64,000 bases of DNA from Lactobacillus sp. PV034. GTDB taxonomy: Bacteria > Bacillota > Bacilli > Lactobacillales > Lactobacillaceae. The translations under genes were made by a program, and so were the position numbers. The number at the start of each line of letters is the position of its first letter. The stretch's first letter is position 1. The notes beneath the pieces are model-generated. The model saw only the letters and a list, made by a program, of their open reading frames with translations. It was not told the origin of the DNA and searched no databases. The stretch spans positions 1,059,001-1,123,000 of the forward strand of contig NZ_CP041982.1 in assembly GCF_014522305.1 (NCBI RefSeq), in the 5' to 3' direction. Shown in pieces: positions 8,737 through 17,150 of this stretch.

Positions 8737-8867
8737 CTTTCTTCAGATTTTTTTGCCCAATCATAATGATCTGCTAAACTGCAGCCATCAGGCCCACAGA
8801 CCATCCCTTTTTTAATATTGAGGTTTGCAAATGCAGCTTGCTTTACATTTTTCTTTTCTTCACTCAT
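8721..8867 (-). CDS. 48-residue two-cysteine small protein
   Basis: Small ORF with AGGAGAG before ATG. It starts MSEEKKNVKQAAFANLN and contains GMVCGPDGCSLADHYDW, two cysteines four residues apart, then a charged tail. It follows the metallo-hydrolase gene by 11 bases and should be cotranscribed with it and with the DsbA-like gene. The cysteine pair suggests a redox or metal-binding role, matching its neighbours, but the family is not recognised. Confidence 0.7.
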   Translation of the reverse strand: MSEEKKNVKQAAFANLNIKKGMVCGPDGCSLADHYDWAKKSEESKKEA

Positions 8868-8878
8868 TTTTCTCTCTC

Positions 8879-9526
8879 CTAAACTCTAATACCATAATCT
8901 TCAGCTAAAATCGTCTTTACCCCTTCAACTGTCATTGGTGCCGTATGACCAGTTAGTAATTCGGTATTATCAGGTAAAGTAGCTATCTTTTTTGAAATTG
9001 AATCTATAATTTGTTCTTTATTGCCACCTGGAAATTCAGTTAAGCCAATATCGCTGTTATAAAGCATGTCGCCTACTAAGGCAAAACCATATTTCTTTGA
9101 ATAAAAGATTTGTGAATCAGGTGTATGTCCTGGAGTAGCAATAGCTTCTAGCTCAAACGAACTATCATTACTTTTAACCACCGTATGATCTTTGATTAAT
9201 TCAACTCTTTCAGGCCACTGAACATGTTGTTGGTAGCGAGCGGCCAAATTTAATTGATCATTTTTCATAAAATTCACTGCATTTTCATTAACAACACAGG
9301 CTACGCCAAGAGCATCTGCCACTTTTGCAGCTTGATAAGAATGATCAAAATGACCATGAGTCAAAAGTACCTTATCAATTTTCCAACCCTTATCAGCAAT
9401 TTTTTTAAGTAATTTATCTCCTTGAGCACCAGGATCAATTAAAAAGCCATGTTTAGTATTTTCATCAATAAAGAAGTAAGCTGCTGTTTGAAAAACATTT
9501 ACAACTGGTTGAATAAATAATTGCAT
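8879..9526 (-). CDS. MBL-fold hydrolase (glyoxalase II-like)
   Basis: Cytoplasmic metallo-beta-lactamase-fold protein of 215 residues. Zinc ligands are visible: THGHFDH (HxHxDH), the later histidine in TPGHTPDS, GDMLY, and a C-terminal TGHT. The length and motifs match glyoxalase II-type thioesterases that hydrolyse thiol esters such as S-lactoyl conjugates. Stop and start adjoin the DsbA-like gene upstream with no gap, implying translational coupling. The substrate is not identified. Confidence 0.88.
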   Translation of the reverse strand: MQLFIQPVVNVFQTAAYFFIDENTKHGFLIDPGAQGDKLLKKIADKGWKIDKVLLTHGHFDHSYQAAKVADALGVACVVNENAVNFMKNDQLNLAARYQQHVQWPERVELIKDHTVVKSNDSSFELEAIATPGHTPDSQIFYSKKYGFALVGDMLYNSDIGLTEFPGGNKEQIIDSISKKIATLPDNTELLTGHTAPMTVEGVKTILAEDYGIRV

Positions 9527-10183
9527 TTATTCCTCCTCACTTGCTTCTGTAGCTAGGCTTTCTTTAATTGCCTTTTCGAACACTTCACGTGGTTGTGCAC
9601 CCATGTAGCCCTTACCATCAATGACAAAGAAAGGAACTGCGTGCACTCCATTTTGTTGAACAAATAATTCATCACTTACTACCTTGTCATAGTAATCTTT
9701 AGAATCAAGCAATTTCTTAGCATCTGCTACATTGACTCCGGCCTCTTTAGCAGCTTCCAACAAAACATTCTGATCCGCTAATTTCTTGTTATCACCAAAG
9801 TAAGCTTGGAAAAGTAAATCTGAAAGCTTATCCACTACTGCTTGATCATAATTATCCTTAACCCATTGAGTTAAGCGGTGAGCATCCATTGTATTAGTAT
9901 TTAAAGTTGAAGCGTAGTTGAATTCTAGGCCTTCTCCTCTACCCATTTGTGAAATTTGCTCAATTCTTTGAGCGGCTTCTTTTTCTGTTAGCCCATATTT
10001 TTTGGCAAAACGTTCAAGTGTAGTTTCGGTAACATCATTCTTAGCATCAGGATAAAGTTGGAAGGCATGACGATCAAAGTGAACTTTATCTTCTACCTTT
10101 AAGTCTTTCAAGATATTATTAATTCTTCCTTCTGCAATATAACAAAAAGGACATGCATAATCTGACCATACAGTTATTTCCAT
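9527..10183 (-). CDS. DsbA-family oxidoreductase (FrnE-like)
   Basis: Thioredoxin-fold protein of 218 residues with an inserted helical domain. The redox motif CPFC lies at residues 11-14 (SDYACPFCYI), and the cis-proline loop is GVHAVPFFVI near residue 185. With no signal peptide it is cytoplasmic, as for FrnE/DSBA-like proteins that act on thiols or polyketides. It heads an operon with the MBL hydrolase and the small cysteine protein; a divergent HxlR regulator starts about 120 bases away and may control the operon in response to reactive electrophiles or thiol stress. Confidence 0.88.
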   Translation of the reverse strand: MEITVWSDYACPFCYIAEGRINNILKDLKVEDKVHFDRHAFQLYPDAKNDVTETTLERFAKKYGLTEKEAAQRIEQISQMGRGEGLEFNYASTLNTNTMDAHRLTQWVKDNYDQAVVDKLSDLLFQAYFGDNKKLADQNVLLEAAKEAGVNVADAKKLLDSKDYYDKVVSDELFVQQNGVHAVPFFVIDGKGYMGAQPREVFEKAIKESLATEASEEE

Positions 10184-10302
10184 TTTATTTCTCCCTTTTC
10201 ACTTACATTTAGTTAGTTATCTTTTGATATTTATAATTATAATTGCTAAACTTAGCGTGACAAGTAGGCACTTTATTAATAGTTAGTATCTAAAAGGATA
10301 GT

Positions 10303-10665
10303 ATGCAAATGGATGAAAACCTCAAAAATTTTAAAACAAGCGAAATGATACCTTTTAACGAAGCTCTAGGCCTAATTTCAGGTAAATGGAAAATGAATAT
10401 TCTTTACGCCTTATCACGTCTTGGTAAACTTCGTTATGGTCAAATTAAGAATTTGCTCGAAAGCATTACTCCCCATGTTCTAGCTACTAAGTTAAAAGAA
10501 CTTGAAGAAGAAGGATTAATCAAGAGAACCGTTTATCCTGAAATCCCGCCAAAAGTTGAGTATGCAATTACAGCAAAGGGAGAAAGTTTACTTCCTATTC
10601 TTAAGCAGCTCTGTGATTGGGGCAAAATTAACTGCAATAAAAAAGATCAATCTTCTAATATTTAA
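10303..10665 (+). CDS. HxlR-family transcription regulator
   Basis: Winged-helix regulator of 120 residues with the family core LISGKWKMNILYALS and VLATKLKELEEEGLI. HxlR proteins often sense aldehydes, quinones or disulfide stress through a cysteine; the cysteines here are near the C-terminus (LCDWGKINCN). It is divergent from the DsbA-like/MBL operon, its likely target. ATG at 10303 is four bases from AAAGGA; ATG at 10309 is the alternative. Confidence 0.88.
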   Translation: MQMDENLKNFKTSEMIPFNEALGLISGKWKMNILYALSRLGKLRYGQIKNLLESITPHVLATKLKELEEEGLIKRTVYPEIPPKVEYAITAKGESLLPILKQLCDWGKINCNKKDQSSNI

Positions 10666-10685
10666 GAGAGATTGATCTTTTTTTC
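10638..10685. terminator. Bidirectional terminator between HxlR and esterase genes
   Basis: Arms AAAGATCAATCT and AGATTGATCTTT followed by T on both strands; the left arm lies in the last HxlR codons. Confidence 0.75.
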
Positions 10686-11533
10686 TAATTAAAACTTTTA
10701 TAGCTAGGAATAAAGTTCAAATGTTGGAGCCATTCAATACTTAATTTAAACCAATGTGCTGTATGCTCATCAACAACCCACGGGCGTCCTTCAACAGCTA
10801 ATTCTGGTGTTGCTAAAGAAAAACCATGACCACCCTTATCAAAAATGTGAGCTTCAAATTGCACATTATGTTTACGCAATGCAGTCATATATTCTAAAGA
10901 ATTATCAATTAGGACAGTTGGATCATCATAAGCCTGAAAAATAAAAGTTGGCGGAGTTTGATCAGTTACGCCTTTTGCACTATCTAAGAATTCTCTTTCA
11001 GCAGCATCATCTACTTCTTCTTTTTCAGCACTATTTAGTTTAAATCCAATTTTAGCGAAATTAATTAATGGATAGCCTAATATCGTAGCATTTGGTGCTA
11101 CTTCTTCACGGCTATATTTAAATTCTTTTTGCCATTTTTCACTTTCAGCCATCATATTCATCACGCTAACAACATTTCCACCAGCAGAGAACCCAATTGT
11201 TACGATCTTTTCTGGATCAATACCCAAGCGTCCCGCATTTTCTCTAAAATACTGAATGGCTCTTAATCCTGATAAAGCTGCATCAGGATAAATATCACCT
11301 GGGTCATTAATTAAATTATATGAAACCACGGCACTATTAAATCCTTTATTAGCATAAGCTAAAGCTACCGGTTCCCCTTCTCGTAGAGAAAGATGATTAA
11401 ATGAACCACCTGGAAAGACTAAAATTAAAGGACGTTTTTTCATTACTAGATCTGGATTCTCTTCAAGACCATAATAGGTCACTTTAAAATCACGCTCATT
11501 AAAATTTGTCAGTACTAAATGTCTAACATCCAT
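10685..11533 (-). CDS. Alpha/beta hydrolase (carboxylesterase, BD-FAE/AXE-like)
   Basis: Cytoplasmic esterase of 282 residues. The oxyanion region FPGGSFNHLS, the nucleophile elbow GFSAGG (Ser about 116), an acidic residue in YDDPTV and the histidine of GGHGFSL form a complete catalytic set. The fold resembles acetyl-xylan and feruloyl esterase-like proteins of lactobacilli; the actual ester is unknown. The ATG at 11533, seven bases from AGGAGG, is preferred over the TTG just before it. It lies eight bases behind the YibE/F pair and may share their transcript. Confidence 0.85.
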   Translation of the reverse strand: MDVRHLVLTNFNERDFKVTYYGLEENPDLVMKKRPLILVFPGGSFNHLSLREGEPVALAYANKGFNSAVVSYNLINDPGDIYPDAALSGLRAIQYFRENAGRLGIDPEKIVTIGFSAGGNVVSVMNMMAESEKWQKEFKYSREEVAPNATILGYPLINFAKIGFKLNSAEKEEVDDAAEREFLDSAKGVTDQTPPTFIFQAYDDPTVLIDNSLEYMTALRKHNVQFEAHIFDKGGHGFSLATPELAVEGRPWVVDEHTAHWFKLSIEWLQHLNFIPSYKSFN

Positions 11534-11544
11534 CAAAAAACCTC

Positions 11545-12309
11545 CTATTTCTTGTTTTTATCTTTCCTACTTAAATTATTGGTTAACAGCAGTGTACTTA
11601 ATGGTACTGTCAATAAAACGCCAATAAATGAATAAACAATAATTAAACATTCACCAACGAACAGTTTATCATTTACTACTTCAAAAAGTGAATAATGTAG
11701 TCTCATATACCAAATAAATAACGGCAAAAAACTACCAAAGAATCCAAACAAGATGGTATTCATCGCTGTGCCCAAAATATCACTACCTACCATGTTGCCA
11801 TGCTTAAGTAATTGTTTGCGATTAATTGCCGGGTCATGTCTTTTTAATTCTAATAAGCCAGCACTCATTGCTACACTTGCTTCGGCAATTGCTCCAAGAG
11901 TTGAAAAAATAGCTACAATAATTGAAATCTGTGGAAAACTAATTCCTGCTTGTAAAGATAAGCCAACTAATTCTTCTCCTGCTTGGTCCCCAAATCCAGC
12001 CGTTTGAGCAAAATATTGAATAATTACAATCAATACAATAATTATCAAACTAACTACTAAAGCACTTAAAAAGGAATTTCTTGCTACTACATAATCATGA
12101 GTTCCCAGATAAATAATTGTTAATAGCTTTAGGGGGATGAATACTAATGCTACCGCAATGACGTTCACACCCCAAGAAATTAAGAGAGCTACCAAAATTA
12201 TCAAACTTGCATTAATTATTACACTCAAGTAAGACTTGAGTCCGGTTTTTCCCCCAACAATAATCATTAAAACTAACAATAATAGTAATAAGGCAGATAA
12301 AGTTGTCAT
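11545..12309 (-). CDS. YibE/F family membrane protein (second gene of pair)
   Basis: Polytopic membrane protein of 254 residues with about seven hydrophobic helices and the conserved core GAIAEASVAMSAGLLEL, a shortened equivalent of the motif in its partner. Start codon overlaps the stop of the upstream YibE/F gene by one base (TAATG), so translation is coupled and the products probably form one complex. YibE/F proteins are proposed transporters; no substrate is established. Confidence 0.85.
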   Translation of the reverse strand: MTTLSALLLLLLVLMIIVGGKTGLKSYLSVIINASLIILVALLISWGVNVIAVALVFIPLKLLTIIYLGTHDYVVARNSFLSALVVSLIIIVLIVIIQYFAQTAGFGDQAGEELVGLSLQAGISFPQISIIVAIFSTLGAIAEASVAMSAGLLELKRHDPAINRKQLLKHGNMVGSDILGTAMNTILFGFFGSFLPLFIWYMRLHYSLFEVVNDKLFVGECLIIVYSFIGVLLTVPLSTLLLTNNLSRKDKNKK

Positions 12310-13415
12310 TAGTTTGCCTCCTTACTAGTTACATGCTTATGTAAAAATACACCTGATGCTAAAGTGGCAAATATTACTGTTAAAACAATTCCTACTGCCG
12401 AAATTAGACTTTGAATTACACCTAAAGACAAGGCAAACTCAAAGGTATAAACCAAAGTATTATTATCTCGCAGATATAAAATCGTCATTGGCAATGCCTC
12501 AGCCATAAAAATCAGTACTAAAACATTAATCAGCGGTCCCATTATTTCTTGCCCAAGTGTGCGCCCACTAACAAATAGGACTTTAAAAGTTAAATCTTTC
12601 TTATGTTGGCATAATGCATACAAGCTCGAAACAATATCCGTTGCCTCATCCATTACTGCACCTAGTACTCCAAGCAAAGTTTGCGCCAAAAATAAGGCCC
12701 TTGGATCTTGAGTGGCATAATCAACTGCTTCATATTTTATGCCACTTTCTCCAGTCACGCGCATAATTGCATAACAAATCCCAAATGATACAAAAACTCC
12801 TAAAAGCGTAGCTACAAGGGTAACCCACATTTTTGTGTTTAGGCCTTGAACAATTAAGAGCGAAACCAAAGTAAATATCACGACCGCACTACCATAAATT
12901 AAAAATATTTTAGTGCCATTTTCAGCAATATCGAATTTGATGACAAAATAAAAAATAATTGAATTGATGATCATTGAAAAAGCAAGAAGACTTGCATGTT
13001 TTCCCGTAATTGCTACTAGCAAACTTAAAACTAAAGTAATTGCAAAAATTACAACCCAATCTCTTTTTGGACTCATCAATTTTGCTTTTTTATTAATAAA
13101 GGAAAGTACCACTCTTTCATGGGGATAATATTTTTGGCTCATTGCCTGTGAAGGCGAATATGTATTGCTTAGGGAATAAATTTTTCCCTTATTTTTTCCC
13201 GACAACACTTTTATATGAAGAGTTTGCGTACGCACTTCATCTTTATTTTGATAATTATCTTCAGTCTTATTAACTAGCTCATCTTTAATGTGACTATCAG
13301 TGATTACTCCAATTGGCTTATCAGTAAAACTAGTTGAAAAATATATCCAAACAGTTAATCCTAATCCAATAAAGAAAATTATTAAACTAATCCACGTTTT
13401 TGTTTTAATATGCAA
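12309..13415 (-). CDS. YibE/F family membrane protein (first gene of pair)
   Basis: Membrane protein of 368 residues: an N-terminal helix (about 9-27), an extracytoplasmic domain to residue 125, then about seven helices. The family core GVLGAVMDEATDIVSSLYAL is present near residue 245. The start is a TTG (no ATG in frame nearby) behind a weak AACGAGG. The gene is coupled to the second YibE/F gene. Function unknown; transport or envelope maintenance is inference. Confidence 0.85.
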   Translation of the reverse strand: MHIKTKTWISLIIFFIGLGLTVWIYFSTSFTDKPIGVITDSHIKDELVNKTEDNYQNKDEVRTQTLHIKVLSGKNKGKIYSLSNTYSPSQAMSQKYYPHERVVLSFINKKAKLMSPKRDWVVIFAITLVLSLLVAITGKHASLLAFSMIINSIIFYFVIKFDIAENGTKIFLIYGSAVVIFTLVSLLIVQGLNTKMWVTLVATLLGVFVSFGICYAIMRVTGESGIKYEAVDYATQDPRALFLAQTLLGVLGAVMDEATDIVSSLYALCQHKKDLTFKVLFVSGRTLGQEIMGPLINVLVLIFMAEALPMTILYLRDNNTLVYTFEFALSLGVIQSLISAVGIVLTVIFATLASGVFLHKHVTSKEAN

Positions 13416-13527
13416 GATTATTTTGGCCTCGTTTATTATAGTTTATGCTAATATAGTAGCATCAATTTAAGCAGTAAATTTTAAATTTTAACTAAAGTCT
13501 ACTTGTTAATTATAAGGTTGGTATGAA

Positions 13528-15102
13528 ATGGAATTAATGAATTCAGCATTTACCTTGGCATTAGCATCTGCCATAAGCATAATTATTGCCCAGGCATTAT
13601 CTCGAATTTCTGTCAATTATATTAGTATGATCATTGGTATTATCATTGCTTTAATTCCCTTACTTAATGATCAAGTTGCTCCATTTGATTCTCACGTCTT
13701 CATGGAATTAATTGTGGCACCTCTTTTGTTCTTTGAAGGACAAAAAACTCATATTCATAATATTCGAAAAAATATTTATCGTATTTTAGGCATTACGGTA
13801 ATTATGGTTGTGATCGCCTTAATTGTTGGTGGTTTCGCTGCTGCTTGGATTGGAAGTTTAAGTTTACCCATAGCCTTTATCATTAGCAGTATTAGTACCC
13901 CAACTGATGCCACAGCTACTCAATCAGTTACCGAAGGATTAAGAGTTCCACGTAGAGTTAATGCTTCTTTAAAAGCTGAATCACTCTTTAATGATGCATC
14001 TGGAATTATTTTACTTAATATGGCATTGCTGTGGTTTACTAATGGCTATATTAATTATGGCCAAACAATATTTCAATTTCTCTATGCTTCAATTGGTGGT
14101 GCCCTAGCAGGACTTATTTTGGCCTGGGTTATTGTGATTTTTCGGCAATTTTTGGTCCGTACTCGTTTTAATTCATTAAATGCCCAAAATATTCTTTATA
14201 TTTTTACACCTTTTATTATTTATATCATTGCCGAACACTTTAAATTTTCCGGTATCATCGCTGTGGTAGTGGCAGGGTTAATCCATAATGCCGAAACACA
14301 AGAAAGTTTACTAATTAACTCTCGCCAGATTCATATGGGGATTGACCTTAGAGACTTAATTTCAGAAATTTTCAACAGTATGGTTTTCGTTATTCTAGGA
14401 ATTATGATGGTTAGAATTAGCCGCAATCGACTGTTTAATCATGCCGCCGGAACTTGGTTTTTGGTTGGCCTCGCTATTTACTTGGCTAACGTAATTGTTC
14501 GTTACTTCTATAGCTTGCTAATGCTTAAATTTAATAATCGCGAGGCCGTTGTTTTCGCCCTTGGTGGGGTTCATGGAGCAGTGACCCTTGCCTTAGCTTT
14601 GACCCTTTCAGCTTCAACTTTAGGCAGTAGTAATTACAATATGGTTATTATGTCTGAGGGTGTGCTGATTTTACTAAGTATGTTAGTTGCGACTATTATT
14701 TTTCAATTTATTTTGCCTCATCTTCCTTCTGAACACGAAGCATTAAAGGCTGTCAATAAAATTAGAAGTGAGATGGTTAAACAAGCTTTAGTAGAAATTC
14801 ATCATATGTATTTGCCTGCTCGGGTCCGCCGTTACGTTATCTACATGTTATTAACTCAAAAACGTTCAATTTCAACCCGTGAATCACTTAAAACTCTGAT
14901 TAAGTCACTTAATCAACCAACTTTTACTGACCAAGAAGAATACTTAATGCGTCTCGCCTTTTTTAGGGCATTTGCGATTGAACGTAATTATCTAGAAACA
15001 ATCAGTCAAAAAAATAAAGAGTACGAAGATTATCTTCGTGATTTATATGACAATATTTTATTAGCTCAATCATTAATTATCGAACCTTATGATGAAGACT
15101 AA
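13528..15102 (+). CDS. Na+/H+ antiporter (CPA1 family)
   Basis: Sodium/proton exchanger of 524 residues with about twelve transmembrane helices. The ion-binding NDASG motif of CPA1 proteins is present (ESLFNDASGIILLN, residues about 152-165), as is STPTDATAT in the fourth helix. A cytoplasmic tail of about 120 residues follows the membrane part. It contributes to pH and sodium homeostasis in an acid-producing organism. Monocistronic, with terminator. Confidence 0.9.
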   Translation: MELMNSAFTLALASAISIIIAQALSRISVNYISMIIGIIIALIPLLNDQVAPFDSHVFMELIVAPLLFFEGQKTHIHNIRKNIYRILGITVIMVVIALIVGGFAAAWIGSLSLPIAFIISSISTPTDATATQSVTEGLRVPRRVNASLKAESLFNDASGIILLNMALLWFTNGYINYGQTIFQFLYASIGGALAGLILAWVIVIFRQFLVRTRFNSLNAQNILYIFTPFIIYIIAEHFKFSGIIAVVVAGLIHNAETQESLLINSRQIHMGIDLRDLISEIFNSMVFVILGIMMVRISRNRLFNHAAGTWFLVGLAIYLANVIVRYFYSLLMLKFNNREAVVFALGGVHGAVTLALALTLSASTLGSSNYNMVIMSEGVLILLSMLVATIIFQFILPHLPSEHEALKAVNKIRSEMVKQALVEIHHMYLPARVRRYVIYMLLTQKRSISTRESLKTLIKSLNQPTFTDQEEYLMRLAFFRAFAIERNYLETISQKNKEYEDYLRDLYDNILLAQSLIIEPYDED

Positions 15103-15109
15103 GATATAG

Positions 15110-15145
15110 AAAAACTCCTGAATTATTAATTTCAGGAGTTTTTTC
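15110..15145. terminator. Terminator between antiporter and DNA-binding gene
   Basis: Arms AAACTCCTGAA/TTCAGGAGTTT with a T run on the plus strand and an A run on the other side. Confidence 0.8.
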
Positions 15146-15883
15146 TTATTTAAAAAATTTTTCCCACCAGTGTCTTTTTTGTGGAATTTGCATATCAGCA
15201 AGAGTCCGATGAACATTTTGTTGCGCACGTTTTTCTTGATTTTCTCGTGCCTTACGCAAAATTTCTTCATGAATATCTTCTGCTTTTGTTTCTTCAATAA
15301 CCTGGTCCTTTTCTTCTGGTTGCTCATTACTTACTATTCCAGAAATATCAGGCATTGCAGCAATCTTAGGGTCAATTTCTTGATCTTTTTTTGTATCAGT
15401 TTCTGGCTGGGCCAAACGATGATTTTGATCGATAAGCTGTTGATTTTGCTTTTCTACACGCGTGACTTGGGCTTGTAAGGCTTGAATCGCTTCATTTTGA
15501 CTAGCAATTGTTTGCTGTAACATTTGTAGTAAATTAACTACTTGTTGTGCATCAATACTAGTATTTAATTGAGTCTGCGGTTCGACCTCATTTTTAATTT
15601 TTTTAGTATCTGCTTCTGTTTTATCACTAATTGCAAAAATTTGTCGTGCAGCTTCTTGTAAGGTAATATCTTTTGTTTTAGCTAATTTTTTAAAAGCCTT
15701 TAATTCATCAATATTTTTATGGGTATAAAGACGAGATTTTTGCTTTGTTCGAGCATAATAAGATCTATTACTAGTTACCTTTTCTACAATTAAAGAATAT
15801 TTTCTTAAGGTAGCCACACTTATTTTTAGTTCTTCAGCCACATCTGCAGGTGCTATTAGCTCTTCAAATTCACGCTTACTCAC
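15146..15883 (-). CDS. MerR-like helix-turn-helix protein with coiled coil
   Basis: Protein of 245 residues. Residues about 8-85 resemble a MerR/RacA-type DNA-binding domain (IAPADVAEELKISVATLRKYS). Residues about 115-165 are a predicted coiled coil rich in Q (QALQAQVTRVEKQNQQLID), and the tail is charged with a terminal HWWEKFFK that could touch the membrane. The layout recalls chromosome-organising or plasmid-partition accessory proteins rather than a metabolite sensor. Located 28 bases after ddl on the same strand, so possibly cotranscribed. Confidence 0.7.
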   Translation of the reverse strand: MSKREFEELIAPADVAEELKISVATLRKYSLIVEKVTSNRSYYARTKQKSRLYTHKNIDELKAFKKLAKTKDITLQEAARQIFAISDKTEADTKKIKNEVEPQTQLNTSIDAQQVVNLLQMLQQTIASQNEAIQALQAQVTRVEKQNQQLIDQNHRLAQPETDTKKDQEIDPKIAAMPDISGIVSNEQPEEKDQVIEETKAEDIHEEILRKARENQEKRAQQNVHRTLADMQIPQKRHWWEKFFK

Positions 15884-15911
15884 AGTTTAACTCCAACTTT
15901 CCTGATCCCTC

Positions 15912-16997
15912 TTAATCATGCTTATGTAACAAGGTCTTTTTATGGTTAAATCTTTCCATTCCCAAATTAATTAAACGAGTAATAAGTTCAGAATATGGAA
16001 TCCCTACTTCTTCAAATAGCTTTGGGTACATACTAATATTAGTAAATCCAGGTAGGGCATTAACCTCAGTTAAGATAATTTTCTGATCTTCATCACGAAG
16101 CATAAAATCAGTTCTAGCTAATCCTGCACATTCAGTTGCTTGGTATACCTTTAAAGCATTTTTACGGACAGTTTCTACGATGCCTTCTGGAAGTTTAGCA
16201 GGAATTTGTAAGGTTGAAGTTGAACTATCATCATATTTATTTTCGTAAGTATAGAATGAATCTGATGCATTAATAATTTGACCAACACCAGCAACAATAG
16301 GCTTATCATTCCCCAATACCGCAGTTTCTACTTCACTACCATGTACAGTTTCTTCAACTAAAACTTTGTCATCATACTTAAAAGCTTCCGCTAATGCTTC
16401 TTGATATTCTTGGGCATTAGTTACATGGCTTACCCCAACAGAAGAACCTTGGTTTGAAGGTTTAACAAATAAATCTTTACCCAACTTTTCCGCAACATAA
16501 TCATAGTTTACTTTTGAATTATCTTTTTCATCGTATTCAAAACGCTTGATTGAAATCCAGTCGGCTACAGGCACACCAACACGTTGGGCCAAAATTTTAG
16601 TCATTTCTTTATCCATCGTGACAGCTGCGCCTAAGATATCATCCCCAACAAATGGCTTATCTAGAATGCGGAACAACCCTTGTAAACCACCATCTTCTCC
16701 CAAATTACCATGCACAATTGGGAAAAAGATATCAATGTTTGGGCGGTCTTCAAGATTAGCTATATTTGAAATATTTGCTACCTTATGAGGGTTTTCAACT
16801 GTCATCTTAGGATTATCCAAAACCTTGCGTGAATCTTCATCGCCAGCTAAATAACCATCATTAGTAATCCACATTGGATAAACATCAAATTTGTTAGTAT
16901 CAATAGCATTAAAAATATTATGGGCTGATTGAATGGATACCTCATATTCTGAAGAATTTCCACCAAAAACTAAGCCTACTGTTGTCTTGTTTGTCAT
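15912..16997 (-). CDS. ddl: D-alanine--D-alanine ligase
   Basis: ATP-grasp ligase joining two D-alanines for peptidoglycan precursor synthesis. It is 361 residues, with the N-terminal GGNSSEYEVSIQSA motif, HGNLGEDGGLQG, KPSNQGSSVGVS and the C-terminal EVNALPGFTNISMYP metal and substrate loop. The residue in the omega-loop region where vancomycin-resistant lactobacilli carry Phe was not mapped with confidence. Good ribosome binding site (AAGGAG). Confidence 0.95.
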   Translation of the reverse strand: MTNKTTVGLVFGGNSSEYEVSIQSAHNIFNAIDTNKFDVYPMWITNDGYLAGDEDSRKVLDNPKMTVENPHKVANISNIANLEDRPNIDIFFPIVHGNLGEDGGLQGLFRILDKPFVGDDILGAAVTMDKEMTKILAQRVGVPVADWISIKRFEYDEKDNSKVNYDYVAEKLGKDLFVKPSNQGSSVGVSHVTNAQEYQEALAEAFKYDDKVLVEETVHGSEVETAVLGNDKPIVAGVGQIINASDSFYTYENKYDDSSTSTLQIPAKLPEGIVETVRKNALKVYQATECAGLARTDFMLRDEDQKIILTEVNALPGFTNISMYPKLFEEVGIPYSELITRLINLGMERFNHKKTLLHKHD

Positions 16998-17150
16998 TTT
17001 TTATCTCCTTAATAGTCCTCAAACTCTTATTATAAACAATGCAGTCCTACCTGTATCCACTTTTTTATTAAAAATTCTAAAAATCTAAAATTATACTTAA
17101 AAGTAGCCCTAGGATTTGTCATAATATAGGCAAGTGAAAGGAGTAAAGTA

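Noticed and set aside
11753..12007. Plus-strand ORF opposite the YibE/F gene
   Set aside because: Antisense to conserved membrane helices, no ribosome binding site.
15073..15478. Two ORFs overlapping the 3' end of the coiled-coil protein gene
   Set aside because: Run through a terminator and antisense or out of frame with a convincing gene.
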